A DNA stretch of 64,000 bases, taken from assembly GCF_002001105.1 (NCBI RefSeq), contig NZ_MUNP01000070.1, forward strand, positions 62,001-126,000, read 5' to 3'. The notes below the pieces were generated by a model, which was given only the letters and a program-made list of their open reading frames with translations, had not been told where the DNA came from and did no database searches. The position numbers and the translations under genes are program-made. Each line of letters starts with the position of its first letter. Position 1 is the first letter of the stretch. The stretch comes from Rhodanobacter sp. C06 (GTDB taxonomy: Bacteria > Pseudomonadota > Gammaproteobacteria > Xanthomonadales > Rhodanobacteraceae). Positions 54,991-64,000 of the stretch are shown in pieces.

Positions 54991-55986
54991 TCAGCGCTTG
55001 CGGGGTGTGCTGGCGGACGATGCCGGCTTGCCGCGCGCGGGCGCCTTCGTGGCGGCTGAACGCTTGGCCGGAGTTTTCGGTTTCGGTTCGGCCGGCCCTG
55101 CCGCAAGCGCAGCGAGTTCGCGCTTCAAGGCTGCCACTTCGCGTCGCAGCTCGAGGACTTCATCGGCGAATGCGCCACTGCCCTGCTTGCGCAGGTCGCG
55201 GCGCAGCTGTTGCAGGCGTTCGCCCAGCGCCGAGACCTCCTCACGGGTGGGCACGCCCAGCTCGCGACACAGCTGGCCGGTCTGCCGCTGCTGCAACTGG
55301 CGCACGCGCATCTGGGTGTTGACCATCTCGCCGTAGGCCGCGCGGAACTCGTCGGACAACGCGATCTCGGCATAAGCCTCTTCGGCCGCGTCCACCCACA
55401 GGTCGTACAGCGCCTTCAGCGACTCGATCGGCGGACTGGCCGCATCGCGCTGTACCAGCCGCGCCTGCAGGCGCTCCAGCCCCTGCGTATTCGCCTGCTG
55501 GATCAGCGCCTGGTAACGCGCGTTCGCTTCCAGCGCCGCCTGGATCGCCGCCGCCAGCTCCTGCTGCTGCATCAGCTGTTCGCGATGCAGGCCGAACGCC
55601 GGCACCGGGCCGTTCGCCGCCGTCGGCATGGCGAAACCGCCGGCTTGCATCGACTGCAGCCAGGCCTGCCACTGCTGCACGAAACCCTGCGCGGCGGTGT
55701 TGTCGATGCCGTTGAAGGCCTGGGTGAATGGCTGGTTGCCGGAACCCGCCCAGGCACGCAGCAGGCTCTGCCAGTCCGCGCCGGGCTGGCTGGCACCGGC
55801 CGCCGCCACGCCCTGCATCCAGTCGAAGCAGCCCCTGAGGCCGGCCAGCGTACGCTCCAGTGCCTCGTTGCCGGCCGGTGGCGGCGCAGCAGCGGGTGGC
55901 GGTTGCAACTGGCGCAGCCACGCATCCCAGGATTGCTGGGCGAGCACCTGCCAGTCCTTGATGAAATCGCCTGCCTGTCCGTTCAT
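54991..55986 (-). CDS. phaE: Class III polyhydroxyalkanoate synthase subunit PhaE
   Basis: A 331-residue partner that activates PhaC. It is mostly helical, with DFIKDWQVLAQQSWDAWLRQ at the start, the conserved LYDLWVDAAEEAYAEIALSD, and a coiled-coil (about 255-300, LRRDLRKQGS, LELRREVAALKREL) ending in a Lys/Pro/Ala-rich basic tail. The tail may bind DNA or the granule surface (inference). Start 55986 (MNGQAGDF). Confidence 0.92.
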   Translation of the reverse strand: MNGQAGDFIKDWQVLAQQSWDAWLRQLQPPPAAAPPPAGNEALERTLAGLRGCFDWMQGVAAAGASQPGADWQSLLRAWAGSGNQPFTQAFNGIDNTAAQGFVQQWQAWLQSMQAGGFAMPTAANGPVPAFGLHREQLMQQQELAAAIQAALEANARYQALIQQANTQGLERLQARLVQRDAASPPIESLKALYDLWVDAAEEAYAEIALSDEFRAAYGEMVNTQMRVRQLQQRQTGQLCRELGVPTREEVSALGERLQQLRRDLRKQGSGAFADEVLELRREVAALKRELAALAAGPAEPKPKTPAKRSAATKAPARGKPASSASTPRKR

Positions 55987-56043
55987 CGCGCGTCCTCGTC
56001 TGCCACGCATGCATCGTAGCAAAAGCGTGTTGCACGAAACGAA

Positions 56044-56068
56044 CGAGGCCCGGCATGGCCGGGCCTCG
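56044..56068 (-). terminator. Terminator downstream of pnp
   Basis: CGAGGCCCGGC (56044-56054), ATG, GCCGGGCCTCG (56058-56068): perfect 11-bp stem, followed on the minus strand by TTCGTTTCG. It ends the nusA-pnp block and precedes phaE. Confidence 0.8.
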
Positions 56069-56091
56069 CAGTTGCGGCCTGATGCCCAGGC

Positions 56092-58197
56092 TCAGGCGTC
56101 GCTGCCCTCGCCTTCGGCCACCGCCTTCATGGACAGGCGGATGCGGCCCTGCTTGTCCACTTCCAGCACCTTGACCTTGACGATGTCGCCTTCCTTGAGC
56201 TTGTCGGAAACCTTCTCGACGCGCTCGTTGGAGATCTGCGACACGTGCACCAGGCCGTCCTTGCCCGGCATGATGGTGACGAACGCGCCGAAGTCCATCA
56301 GCTTGGCGACCTTGCCCTCGTAGATGCGGCCCGGCTCGACGTCGGAGACGATCTGCTCGATGCGCTTCTTCGCCGCCTCGCCCGCGTCGCGGTTGACCGA
56401 GGCGATGATCACGGTGCCGTCGTCGTTGATGTCGATGGTGGCGCCGGTCTCTTCGGTGATCGAGCGGATGGTGGCGCCGCCCTTGCCGATGACTTCGCGG
56501 ATCTTGTCGGGGTGGATCTTGATGGTGATCAGGCGCGGCGCGTACTCGCTCATCTCGGTGCGCGCAGTGCTCAGCGCCTTGGCCATCTCGCCGAGGATGT
56601 GCAGGCGGCCACGCTTGGCCTGGGCCAGCGCCACCTTCATGATCTCCTCGGTGATGCCGTCGATCTTGATGTCCATCTGCAGGGCGCTGATGCCCTCGGA
56701 CGAACCGGCCACCTTGAAGTCCATGTCGCCGAGGTGATCCTCGTCGCCCAGGATGTCGGACAGCACGACGAAGTCGTTGCCTTCCTTCACCAGACCCATC
56801 GCGATGCCGGCCACCGGCGCCTTCAGCGGCACGCCGGCATCCATCATCGCCAGCGAGGAACCGCACACCGAGGCCATCGACGACGAACCGTTGGACTCGG
56901 TGATTTCCGAGACCACGCGCAGGACGTAGGGGAACGACTCCAGCGAGGGCTTGACCGCCTGCACGCCGCGCTTGGCAAGGCGGCCGTGGCCGATTTCGCG
57001 ACGCTTCGGCGCGCCGAAGCGGCCGGCCTCGCCCACCGAGAACGGCGGGAAGTTGTAGTGGAACAGGAACGGGTCCTTCGACTCGCCGGCCGGCGCGTCG
57101 ATGATCTGCGCGTCGCGCGTGGTGCCCAGGGTGACCGTGACCAGCGCCTGCGTCTCGCCGCGGGTGAACAGCGCCGAACCATGAGTGCGCGGCAGCACGC
57201 CCACGCGGGCGGTGATCGCGCGCACGTCGTCCAGTTGGCGGCCGTCGATGCGCACCTTGGTCTTCAGCACGCTGTCGCGCAAGGTGTGGTACTCGAGCTC
57301 GCCGAACTCCTTGGCGAGTTCGGCCTTGTCCCAGCCCTTGGCTTCGGCTTCATCCTTCAGCGATGCGAGCACGTCGGCCTTGATCGCGGCGATCGCGTCG
57401 CGGCGCTGCAGCTTGTCGCGCACCTGGAAGGCGGCGCCGAGCTTGTCGCCCACGGCGCCCTTGAGGGCGGCGACCAGCGACTCGTTGCGGGCCGGCGGCT
57501 GCCAATCCATCGAGGGGCGGCTGGCTTCGGTGGCCAGCTCGGCGATCGCGCGGATCGCGACCTGCATCTGCTGGTGGCCGAACACCACGGCGCCGAGCAT
57601 CACGTCCTCGGACAGCAGCTCGGCCTCGGACTCCACCATCAGCACCGCACCGGCGGTACCGGCGACGACCAGGTCCAGCTGCGAGCCGGCCAGTTCGGTG
57701 GCGGTCGGGTTCAGCAGGTACTGGCCATTCGCGTAACCGACGCGGGCGGCGCCGATCGGACCCTTGAACGGGATGCCGGCAAGGCTCAGCGCGGCGGACG
57801 CGCCGATCAGCGCCGGGATGTCGCCGTCGATCTCGGGGTTCAGCGAAACGACCTGGGCGATCACCTGGACTTCGTTCTTGAAGTCCTCCGGGAACAGCGG
57901 GCGCACCGGACGGTCGATCAGGCGCGAGGTCAGCGTCTCCTTCTCGGTCGGACGGCCTTCGCGCTTGAAGAAGCCGCCGGGGATGCGGCCGGCCGAGTAG
58001 AACTTCTCGACGTAGTCCACGGTGAGCGGGAAGAAGTCCTGGCCTTCCTTCGCCTTGGCCGCAGCCACCGCGGTGACCAGCACCACGGTGCCCCCCATGC
58101 TGACCATCACCGCGCCGGACGCCTGGCGGGCGATTTCGCCCGTCTCCAGCGTGACTTCGTGTTTACCGTACTGGAATGACTTGGTTACTTTCGCCAC
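56092..58197 (-). CDS. pnp: Polyribonucleotide nucleotidyltransferase
   Basis: A 701-residue PNPase: two RNase PH domains (first [20 protein letters not shown], second [20 protein letters not shown] with [10 protein letters not shown]-like HGRLAKR), KH domain ([20 protein letters not shown]) and S1 domain ([20 protein letters not shown]). It degrades RNA 3' to 5' phosphorolytically and is part of the degradosome in many gammaproteobacteria. It follows rpsO with a spacer that contains two tandem two-hairpin repeats. Confidence 0.98.
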   Translation of the reverse strand: MAKVTKSFQYGKHEVTLETGEIARQASGAVMVSMGGTVVLVTAVAAAKAKEGQDFFPLTVDYVEKFYSAGRIPGGFFKREGRPTEKETLTSRLIDRPVRPLFPEDFKNEVQVIAQVVSLNPEIDGDIPALIGASAALSLAGIPFKGPIGAARVGYANGQYLLNPTATELAGSQLDLVVAGTAGAVLMVESEAELLSEDVMLGAVVFGHQQMQVAIRAIAELATEASRPSMDWQPPARNESLVAALKGAVGDKLGAAFQVRDKLQRRDAIAAIKADVLASLKDEAEAKGWDKAELAKEFGELEYHTLRDSVLKTKVRIDGRQLDDVRAITARVGVLPRTHGSALFTRGETQALVTVTLGTTRDAQIIDAPAGESKDPFLFHYNFPPFSVGEAGRFGAPKRREIGHGRLAKRGVQAVKPSLESFPYVLRVVSEITESNGSSSMASVCGSSLAMMDAGVPLKAPVAGIAMGLVKEGNDFVVLSDILGDEDHLGDMDFKVAGSSEGISALQMDIKIDGITEEIMKVALAQAKRGRLHILGEMAKALSTARTEMSEYAPRLITIKIHPDKIREVIGKGGATIRSITEETGATIDINDDGTVIIASVNRDAGEAAKKRIEQIVSDVEPGRIYEGKVAKLMDFGAFVTIMPGKDGLVHVSQISNERVEKVSDKLKEGDIVKVKVLEVDKQGRIRLSMKAVAEGEGSDA

Positions 58198-58218
58198 GGG
58201 CTCTGTCCTGTAAGGAGT

Positions 58219-58331
58219 GCGGCCACGAATGGCCGCTTTTCGATCTTCGCGTTCACGGACGAACGCAGAAACCTTGAAGTGCGGCCACGGATGGCCGCTT
58301 TGTGACTTTCGCGTTCGGGTCGAACGCGAAA
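58219..58331. repeat. Two tandem two-hairpin repeat units in the rpsO-pnp spacer
   Basis: Unit 1: GCGGCCA-CGAA-TGGCCGC (58219-58236) then GCGTTC / GAACGC (58249-58254, 58261-58266). Unit 2, 62 bases later: GCGGCCA-CGGA-TGGCCGC (58281-58298) then TTTCGCGTTCG / CGAACGCGAAA (58307-58317, 58321-58331). In E. coli this spacer holds an RNase III site; these stems are candidates for the same kind of control. Confidence 0.75.
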
Positions 58332-58332
58332 A

Positions 58333-58602
58333 TCAACGACGGAGGCCGAGACGCTCGATCAGGCTCTGGTAACGGGCCAGGTCGCGGTCCTTGAGGTAGG
58401 CGAGCAGGCTCTTGCGGCGATTCACCAGCTTCAGCAAGCCGCGGCGGGAGTGGTGGTCCTGCTTGTGCGACTTGAAGTGGTCGGTGAGGTGGTCGATGCG
58501 GGCGGACAGCAGCGCCACCTGCACTTCGGTGGAGCCGGTGTCGTTCGCCACGCGGCCGAAGTCAGTGATGATCTTGCCGGTCTGTTCTGCGGTAAGAGAC
58601 AT
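58333..58602 (-). CDS. rpsO: 30S ribosomal protein S15
   Basis: An 89-residue uS15 ([40 protein letters not shown]). It binds 16S rRNA helices 20-22 and nucleates assembly of the central domain. Start 58602 ([17 protein letters not shown]). A promoter at 58712-58740 and a 17-bp inverted repeat at 58632-58679 precede it, then the pnp gene follows. Confidence 0.98.
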   Translation of the reverse strand: MSLTAEQTGKIITDFGRVANDTGSTEVQVALLSARIDHLTDHFKSHKQDHHSRRGLLKLVNRRKSLLAYLKDRDLARYQSLIERLGLRR

Positions 58603-58631
58603 GGTGATACCTGTTTCCTTGAAAATGCGAT

Positions 58632-58679
58632 GCGAAGCTTGCGTGTGCACCGCTGTGGCGGCGCACACGCAAGCTTCGC
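58632..58679 (-). promoter_or_regulatory. 17-bp inverted repeat in the rpsO leader
   Basis: GCGAAGCTTGCGTGTGC (58632-58648) and GCACACGCAAGCTTCGC (58663-58679) are perfect complements with a 14-base loop. On the minus strand ATCGCATTTTC follows. It lies between the predicted rpsO promoter and start, so it could be a leader attenuator or S15 target, or the truB terminator. Confidence 0.6.
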
Positions 58680-58711
58680 CTGTTGGATGAAAGTACTGGA
58701 ATAACTTGCTT

Positions 58712-58740
58712 ATTCTAGCCGCGCCCTACCCCTGCAACAA
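58712..58740 (-). promoter_or_regulatory. Probable rpsO promoter
   Basis: On the minus strand TTGTTG (58740-58735) and TAGAAT (58717-58712) are 17 bases apart, just after truB. Confidence 0.5.
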
Positions 58741-58768
58741 GGGCAATGGCAGGCAAATCGGGGCCGAT

Positions 58769-59698
58769 TCACGGTGGCGGCAGGTTGAAACCGCGCAGGA
58801 TGCGGCTGCGCCCCTCCGCATCCAGTTCCACGAGCGCCAGCAGGGCGCCGTCGCTGGCGAACGCGACATGACAGCCGCTGGCCCCGGCCACCACGATAGG
58901 CTGGCCGCGGGCGATCGCCTGGCTCTGCACCTCGTCCAGCTGCAGTCCCGGCCAGTCGGCCAGACCCGCCGCCACCGGCAGCAGCCAGGCCAGCAGGGTC
59001 TCGTCGCCCTGCCCGGCCGCCTGCTCCAGTTCGGCCAGCGTGACCATGTGCGGCTCGCTAAACGGCTCCACCCACAGTCGCCGCAAGGCGGTGAGATGGG
59101 CGCCGCAGCCCAGCGCCTCGCCCAGATCGACAGCCAGCGAGCGCACATAGGTCCCCGAACCGCATTCCACTTCGAACACCAGGCTGTCCGTCGTGCGCGA
59201 AAGCAGTTCCAGCCGGTACACCTCCACTTCCCTCGGCGGCGCCTCCACCGCCTCGCCACGGCGCGCCTTCAGGTACAAGCGTTCACCACCCTGCTTCAGC
59301 GCCGAGTAGGCCGGCGGCACCTGCACGATGCGACCGCGCAGAGGCGCCAGTGCCGCCTCGATCGCCGCATCGTCCAGCGCGGGCACCGGCCGCTCGCGCA
59401 CGACCTCGCCCTCGCGATCGGCCGTGGTCGTGGTGACGCCCAGCCGGCATTCGGCCCGGTAGGCCTTGCGCGCACCGAGCAGGTTGCCGGCCAGCTTGGT
59501 GGCTTCGCCGAAGCACAATGGCAGCAGGCCCGTGGCCATGGGATCGAGCGCGCCGGTATGGCCGCCCTTGGCGGCGCGGAACAGCCGGCGCACCTCCTGC
59601 AAGGCCTGGTTGGAACTCAGGCCGGCGGGCTTGTCGAGCAGCACGATGCCGTGCAGATCGCGCCAGGCGATGCGGGGCAGCTTGCGTTCGCGGGGCAT
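58769..59698 (-). CDS. truB: tRNA pseudouridine-55 synthase
   Basis: A 309-residue TruB forming pseudouridine 55 in the T-loop. Catalytic Asp52 in GHTGALDPMATGLLP; KPAGLSSNQALQEVRRLF precedes it; CGSGTYVRSLAVDLGEALGC and a C-terminal PUA-like part follow. Start 59698 (MPRERKLPRIAWRDLHG) has reasonable family length. It lies 10 bases after rbfA in the nusA-infB-rbfA-truB order. Confidence 0.97.
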   Translation of the reverse strand: MPRERKLPRIAWRDLHGIVLLDKPAGLSSNQALQEVRRLFRAAKGGHTGALDPMATGLLPLCFGEATKLAGNLLGARKAYRAECRLGVTTTTADREGEVVRERPVPALDDAAIEAALAPLRGRIVQVPPAYSALKQGGERLYLKARRGEAVEAPPREVEVYRLELLSRTTDSLVFEVECGSGTYVRSLAVDLGEALGCGAHLTALRRLWVEPFSEPHMVTLAELEQAAGQGDETLLAWLLPVAAGLADWPGLQLDEVQSQAIARGQPIVVAGASGCHVAFASDGALLALVELDAEGRSRILRGFNLPPP

Positions 59699-59708
59699 GG
59701 AGCTCGGA

Positions 59709-60080
59709 TTACGGCTCGTCGTCCGACGACGCCACGTCGCCCGCATCGCGCAGCAGCGCATCGATGCGTTCGCCCTTGTCCACGGAGTCGTCGTACTTGA
59801 AGCGCAGTTCCGGCACGCGGCGCAGCCGCATGCTGCGCGACAAGGCACGGCGGAACTCGCCGGCCAGCGTGTTCAGTGCCTTCACCGCCGCCAACGATTG
59901 ATCCGGCAGCAGCGCGGTCACCCACACCGCGGCGAAATCGAGGTCGCGGCTCACCTCCACGTCCGACACGCTGCACGACGGCAGGCCGTGGTCGCGCACC
60001 GCGGCGTGCACCAGCAGGCCGATTTCGCGGCGCAGTTCGGCGCCTACGCGGTCGGTACGTTTGAAGTCGCGGGAGGGCAT
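59709..60080 (-). CDS. rbfA: 30S ribosome-binding factor A
   Basis: A 123-residue KH-like ribosome assembly factor (FKRTDRVGAELRREIGLLVH, SDVEVSRDLDFAAVWVTALL, RVPELRFKYDDSVDKGERID). It aids maturation of the 16S 5' end. Start 60080 (MPSRDFKRTDRV) is the family N-terminus; longer upstream frames pass through the hairpin-rich spacer and are rejected. Confidence 0.97.
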   Translation of the reverse strand: MPSRDFKRTDRVGAELRREIGLLVHAAVRDHGLPSCSVSDVEVSRDLDFAAVWVTALLPDQSLAAVKALNTLAGEFRRALSRSMRLRRVPELRFKYDDSVDKGERIDALLRDAGDVASSDDEP

Positions 60081-60140
60081 GAAGGGTGTCGGAATCCGTG
60101 TCGAAAAGCGGAGAGCAAGAGCTGCGTTACCCATGTCGAT

Positions 60141-60284
60141 CGACGTGCAGTCCTGCAGGTCGACCGACTCGGCAAACCCGGCAAGCCGGGTTTGCCTCCG
60201 TTGGGCCATGGCGAAAGCCATGGCCCAACGAGCGGCCCATCCATGGGCCGCGCAAGCCTTGGCGCCAAAGGCGCCAAGGCTTGC
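60141..60284. repeat. Cluster of hairpins between infB and rbfA
   Basis: Four perfect hairpins in tandem: GGCAAACCCGG/CCGGGTTTGCC (60171-60196), TTGGGCCATGGC-GAAA-GCCATGGCCCAA (60201-60228), GCGGCCCAT/ATGGGCCGC (60232-60251) and GCAAGCCTTGGCGCC/GGCGCCAAGGCTTGC (60252-60284). A fifth, imperfect one lies at about 60141-60162. They fill the 208-base spacer. Confidence 0.85.
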
Positions 60285-60288
60285 GGCG

Positions 60289-63069
60289 TCAAAGCGTGCG
60301 GGCGACTTCGATGCGTTCGAAGCACTCGATCTGGTCGCCGACCTTGACGTCGTTGTACTGCTTCACGGCGATGCCGCATTCCATGCCGCTGCGCACCTCG
60401 TCGACGAGGTCCTTGAAGCGGCGCAGCGATTCCAGCTCGCCCTCGAACACCACGGTGTTGTCGCGCAGCACGCGGATCGGCTTGCTGCGCTTGACGTGGC
60501 CTTCGGTGACCATGCAGCCGGCGACCGCACCGAACTTGGAGCTGCGGAACACGTCGCGCACCTGGGCGATGCCGATGATCTCCTCGCGGATCTCAACGCC
60601 GAGCAGGCCGGACGCCGCCTGCTTCACCTGGTCGATCACGTCGTAGATGATCGAGAAATAACGCACGTCCAAACCGGCGGTATCGATCACCTTGCGTGCC
60701 GAGGCATCGGCACGCACGTTGAAGCCGATCACCAGCGCCTTGGAGGCCGCCGCCAGGGTGGCGTCGGATTCGGTGATGCCGCCGACACCGGCCGCGATCA
60801 CGTTGACCTTCACGTTCTCGTTGCCGATCGCGCTGAGCGACTCGCGCAGCGCCTGCACCGAGCCCTGCACGTCGGCCTTGACCAGGATGTTGAGGGTCTG
60901 CATGGCGGCACCCTGACCCATCTGGGCGATGATGTCTTCCAGCCGGTTCGCCTTGCTGACCATGCGCGTGTCGCGGCGCTTCTGCGCGCGCTCCGCCGCC
61001 ACTTCACGGGCCAGCCGCTCGTCGGCCACCACCACGAAGTCGTCGCCGGATTCCGGCACGCCGGACAGACCGAGGATCTGCACCGGGATCGACGGGCCGG
61101 CTTCCTGCACGGTCTTGCCGGTCTCGTCGACCAGCGCACGCATGCGACCGAACTCGATGCCGCAAACCACGAAGTCGCCGCGCTTGAGCGTGCCCTGCTG
61201 CACCAGCACGGTGGCGACCGGACCACGACCGCGGTCGAGGCTCGATTCGATCACCACGCCGGAGGCCGGGCCGTCCTCGACGGCGGTCAGCTCCATCACC
61301 TCGGCCTGCACCGAGATCGCGTCGAGCAGGGCGTCGATGCCCATGCCGGTCTTCGCCGACAACGGCACGAACGGCGTGTCGCCGCCCCACTCTTCCGGGA
61401 TGACCTCGAGATTGCCGAGGCCCTGCTTGACGTGGTCCGGATTCGCGTCGGACTTGTCCATCTTGTTGATCGCGACGATCAGCGGCACCTTGGCGGCGCG
61501 CGCGTGCTGCACGGCTTCCGCCGTCTGCGGCATCACGCCGTCGTCGGCGGCCACCACCAGCACCACGATGTCGGTGGACTGGGCGCCGCGGGCACGCATC
61601 GAGGTGAACGCGGCGTGGCCCGGGGTATCGAGGAAAGTGATCACGCCCTTCGGCGTGTCCACATGGTAGGCGCCGATGTGCTGGGTAATGCCGCCGGCCT
61701 CGCCCGAGGCGACCTTGGTGCGGCGGATGTAGTCCAGCAGCGAGGTCTTGCCGTGGTCGACGTGGCCCATGATGGTGACCACCGGCGGACGCGGCTTCTT
61801 CTCGCCTTCCAGCTCGGCGCTCTGGGTGTGTGCGGCCAGCGCGGCCTCGGCGTCGTTGGCATTGGCCTCGACCACGTTGTGGCCGAGCTCCTCCACCACC
61901 AGCACGGCGGTGTCGTGGTCGATGGTCTGGTTGATGGTGGCCATCACGCCCATCTTGAACAGCGCCTTGACCACCTCCGAACCCTTGACCGCCATCTTCT
62001 GCGCCAACTCGGCGACCACGTTGGCATCGCCCACGACGACGTCGCGCACGACGGCGGCGGTGGGCCGGGTGAAGCCATGCGCACCACTCGCAGCCGAACC
62101 GCGCACGGCCTCGCGCACGGCACCCCGGCCGGGCTTGCCGCGCTTGCCGCTGGAACGGCGTGCGCGATCGGCTTCGCTCAGGTGCAGTTCGCCGGAGGCG
62201 AAGCGCTTGCCGCCCGGCGCATCGTCGCGGTCGCGACCGCCACCATGACGGGCCTTGCCGCGCGCACTGTCACCGGCGGCAGCGGCCGCCGGACGCGCCG
62301 GCGCGGGCGCCGGGGCAGGCGCGGGTGCCGGTTTGACCAGCTTTTCGCGCTTGCGCGGCTCGTGTACCTGCGGAACGATCATGCCGAGACCGCGCGTATC
62401 GAGGCGCTGTACCGCGGGCTGCGCCGGCTCGGCGGCGTCGCCGGCCGCGACCGGCTCGGCCGCTTCCTGCGCCGACTCGACGAACTCTTCGGGCTCGCCC
62501 GCGGAGTCGGATTCAGCGGCGGAGGCAGCCTCGACTTCGGCCTGGCGGCGGCGCTCCTCGGCCTCTTCATGCGCGCGCTGCTGCGCTTCCTGCTCGCGCT
62601 GCTGCGCTTCGTGCTTGCGCAGCTCGACCTCGCGGCGACCCTGTTCTTCCTGCGCGCGCTGCTCGCGCGACTCGGCCAGCTTGCGCACGGCCTCCTCGCG
62701 CTCGGGCTCGGCGCTGGCCTCTTCGGCGATCACGCTGCGCTTGACATAGGTGCGCTTGGCGCGCACCTCGACGTTGACCGTCTTCGCCGTGGCCGCGGCA
62801 CCGCGGCCGCCGGGCGTGGAAACCTTCAGTTCGCCGACCGTGCGCCGCTTCAGCGTGATCTGGCGCGGGGCGCTGTCGGTGGTCTCCGCGACCGGCTCGT
62901 TCTTGCCGTGGGTGCGGCGCAGGAAGCCCAACAGCTTCACCTTCTCGGTGCTGCTGATGACCTGCTCCTGGTCGGAGAATTTCATGCCGGCCTCGCCAAG
63001 CTGCCCCAGCAGCTTGTCGACCGGCATGCCCAGCACCTGGGCGAGTTGTTTGATCGTGACATCCGACAT
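60289..63069 (-). CDS. infB: Translation initiation factor IF-2
   Basis: A 926-residue GTPase that delivers initiator tRNA to the 30S subunit. N-terminal IF2N domain ([20 protein letters not shown]), a long charged coiled-coil-like Arg/Glu/Ala/Gln-rich stretch (about 150-300), then the G domain at about 430 with [19 protein letters not shown] and NKMDK. Domains II-IV follow. Start 63069. Within the nusA-infB-rbfA-truB operon. Confidence 0.98.
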   Translation of the reverse strand: MSDVTIKQLAQVLGMPVDKLLGQLGEAGMKFSDQEQVISSTEKVKLLGFLRRTHGKNEPVAETTDSAPRQITLKRRTVGELKVSTPGGRGAAATAKTVNVEVRAKRTYVKRSVIAEEASAEPEREEAVRKLAESREQRAQEEQGRREVELRKHEAQQREQEAQQRAHEEAEERRRQAEVEAASAAESDSAGEPEEFVESAQEAAEPVAAGDAAEPAQPAVQRLDTRGLGMIVPQVHEPRKREKLVKPAPAPAPAPAPARPAAAAAGDSARGKARHGGGRDRDDAPGGKRFASGELHLSEADRARRSSGKRGKPGRGAVREAVRGSAASGAHGFTRPTAAVVRDVVVGDANVVAELAQKMAVKGSEVVKALFKMGVMATINQTIDHDTAVLVVEELGHNVVEANANDAEAALAAHTQSAELEGEKKPRPPVVTIMGHVDHGKTSLLDYIRRTKVASGEAGGITQHIGAYHVDTPKGVITFLDTPGHAAFTSMRARGAQSTDIVVLVVAADDGVMPQTAEAVQHARAAKVPLIVAINKMDKSDANPDHVKQGLGNLEVIPEEWGGDTPFVPLSAKTGMGIDALLDAISVQAEVMELTAVEDGPASGVVIESSLDRGRGPVATVLVQQGTLKRGDFVVCGIEFGRMRALVDETGKTVQEAGPSIPVQILGLSGVPESGDDFVVVADERLAREVAAERAQKRRDTRMVSKANRLEDIIAQMGQGAAMQTLNILVKADVQGSVQALRESLSAIGNENVKVNVIAAGVGGITESDATLAAASKALVIGFNVRADASARKVIDTAGLDVRYFSIIYDVIDQVKQAASGLLGVEIREEIIGIAQVRDVFRSSKFGAVAGCMVTEGHVKRSKPIRVLRDNTVVFEGELESLRRFKDLVDEVRSGMECGIAVKQYNDVKVGDQIECFERIEVARTL

Positions 63070-63142
63070 CGTGTTCTTTCTCCGCCGTTCCCGCGCTTGT
63101 CGTCCGTGCGGCTTCGCCTGCACGTACACCGCCGTCCCTGGT

Positions 63143-63184
63143 GGAAGGCCCGTGGCCTTCCTCGGCGCGCCCATCCAGGGCGCG
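63143..63184. repeat. Two short hairpins in the nusA-infB spacer
   Basis: GGAAGGCC-CGT-GGCCTTCC (63143-63161) and CGCGCCC/GGGCGCG (63166-63172, 63178-63184). They resemble the other intra-operon hairpins. The 126-base spacer has nothing else evident. Confidence 0.6.
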
Positions 63185-63195
63185 GCCGTTCGCGG

Positions 63196-64000
63196 TTAGC
63201 CGCCCTTCTCCAGTTGCTCGATCATCGGTGCGCGCGCCGCCATGATCAGCGCCGCGGCGCGTTCCTCGGTCATGCCTTCGATGTCGATCAGGTCGTCCAC
63301 CGCCTGGTCGGCGAGATCGTCGACCGTCACCACGCCGCGGGCCGCCAGCGCGTAGGCCGTGGTCTCGTCCATGCCGTTCAGCTCCAGCAGCTCCTCGCTG
63401 GGCTGGTGCTCGTCGATGGTTTCCTCGACGGCCAGCGCCTCGGTGAGCAGCGCATCGCGGGCGCGGGCGCGCAGTTCCTCAACGATATCCTCGTCGAAGC
63501 CCTCGACCGCCAGCAGCTCGGCGCTCGGCACGTAGGCGATTTCCTCGACGCTGGAGAAGCCTTCCTGCACCAGGATGTTCGCGATCTCCTGGTCCACTTC
63601 CAGCTTGTCCATGAACAGCTGGCGCGCGGCCTCCTGCTCGGCCTCGCTCTTGGCGGCGACCTGGTCCTGGGTCATCACGTTGAGCTGCCAGCCGGTGAGC
63701 TTGCTGGCGAGGCGCACGTTCTGGCCGCCGCGGCCGATCGCCTGGGACAGCTTGTCCTCGGCCACCGCGATGTCCATCGAGTGCTTTTCCTCGTCCATGA
63801 TGATGGACTGCACCTCGGCCGGCGCCATCGCGTTGATGACGAACTGGGCCTGGTTCTCGTGCCACAGGATGATGTCCACACGCTCGCCGTTGAGGTCGTT
63901 GGACACCGCCTGCACGCGCGAACCACGCATGCCGATGCAGGCGCCGATCGGATCGGTGCGGCTGTCGTGGGCCACCACGGCGATCTTGGCGCGGTCGCCC
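63196..64000 (-). CDS. nusA: Transcription termination/antitermination protein NusA (C-terminal part)
   Basis: The 5' end lies beyond the window. The visible 268 residues cover the KH region (GACIGMRGSRVQAVSNDLNG, IGRGGQNVRLASKLTGWQLN) and two C-terminal acidic helix-hairpin repeats (ILVQEGFSSVEEIAYVPSAE and AYALAARGVVTVDDLADQAV). NusA modulates pausing, termination and antitermination at RNA polymerase. The gene is the first visible one of the nusA-infB-rbfA-truB order. Confidence 0.96.
   Translation of the reverse strand, partial: GDRAKIAVVAHDSRTDPIGACIGMRGSRVQAVSNDLNGERVDIILWHENQAQFVINAMAPAEVQSIIMDEEKHSMDIAVAEDKLSQAIGRGGQNVRLASKLTGWQLNVMTQDQVAAKSEAEQEAARQLFMDKLEVDQEIANILVQEGFSSVEEIAYVPSAELLAVEGFDEDIVEELRARARDALLTEALAVEETIDEHQPSEELLELNGMDETTAYALAARGVVTVDDLADQAVDDLIDIEGMTEERAAALIMAARAPMIEQLEKGG

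Noticed and set aside
56245-58179. Long plus-strand open frame opposite pnp
   Set aside because: Antisense shadow with biased Arg/Gly/His composition; pnp is unambiguous on the minus strand.

Overview
The window is about 64 kb of high-GC, densely coding chromosome from a gammaproteobacterium, most likely a Xanthomonadales member of the Rhodanobacteraceae type. This is inferred from gene order (scpB-rluB, a YtrA-type GntR/ABC operon, a PilH-like receiver, class III phaE-phaC), codon bias and the dispersed intergenic repeats. I see no rRNA, tRNA, CRISPR array, prophage, transposase or plasmid function. Nearly everything is core or conserved accessory sequence. The one clear compositional outlier is a low-GC orphan gene at 21406-22068.

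Layout. 1-2104: scpB tail, rluB and an ArsC-like reductase. 2118-9774: a secreted beta-rich protein divergent from a large winged-helix/NB-ARC/TPR regulator, a covalent-flavin oxidoreductase, an omega-amidase/methionine aminotransferase pair and a LysR regulator. 9931-14924: a promoter carrying a palindromic operator, then eight co-directional genes (small membrane protein, YtrA-family repressor, ABC ATPase, permease, three paralogous YggN-like lipoproteins, PDZ protein). 14962-21305: two small membrane proteins, fumC, purB, a putative methyltransferase, and gst divergent from an HxlR regulator. 21306-22139: the low-GC orphan. 22140-31615: a cysteine/sulfite block (cysK, cysG, cysB, cysH, cysI, cysJ, TauE/SafE exporter). 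31776-39556: a RoxA-like ribosomal oxygenase, a small partner gene, then sucA-sucB-lpdA. 39849-44550: LOG protein, YhdH-type oxidoreductase, PilH-like receiver, CbpA-like DnaJ, Hsp20, peroxiredoxin and DoxX. 44578-49694: a VirK/YbjX-like gene, fecI, fecR and a TonB receptor. 49838-55986: gyrA, mtnA, PspC, phaC and phaE. 56092-64000: the translation/RNA block nusA-infB-rbfA-truB-rpsO-pnp, all on the minus strand.

How the genes work together. CysJ, CysI, CysH, CysG (siroheme) and CysK carry PAPS to cysteine, under a CysB-type regulator. A 13-base motif that can be read as tandem MetJ-like met boxes lies upstream of cysB, cysJ and the methionine aminotransferase, suggesting shared sulfur control. 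YafV plus the aminotransferase, together with mtnA about 45 kb away, point to methionine salvage. FecI-FecR-receptor forms a standard cell-surface iron signalling unit. SucA, SucB and Lpd form the 2-oxoglutarate dehydrogenase complex.

Intergenic DNA is rich in perfect inverted repeats of at least four families. Several sit inside housekeeping operons (sucA-sucB, sucB-lpd, cysJ-cysI, nusA-infB, infB-rbfA, rpsO-pnp). The most interesting signals are the shared sulfur operator, the YtrA/ABC/triple-lipoprotein operon with its operator, the hairpin repeats inside operons, and the low-GC orphan with a downstream end that weakly resembles an integron attC site.
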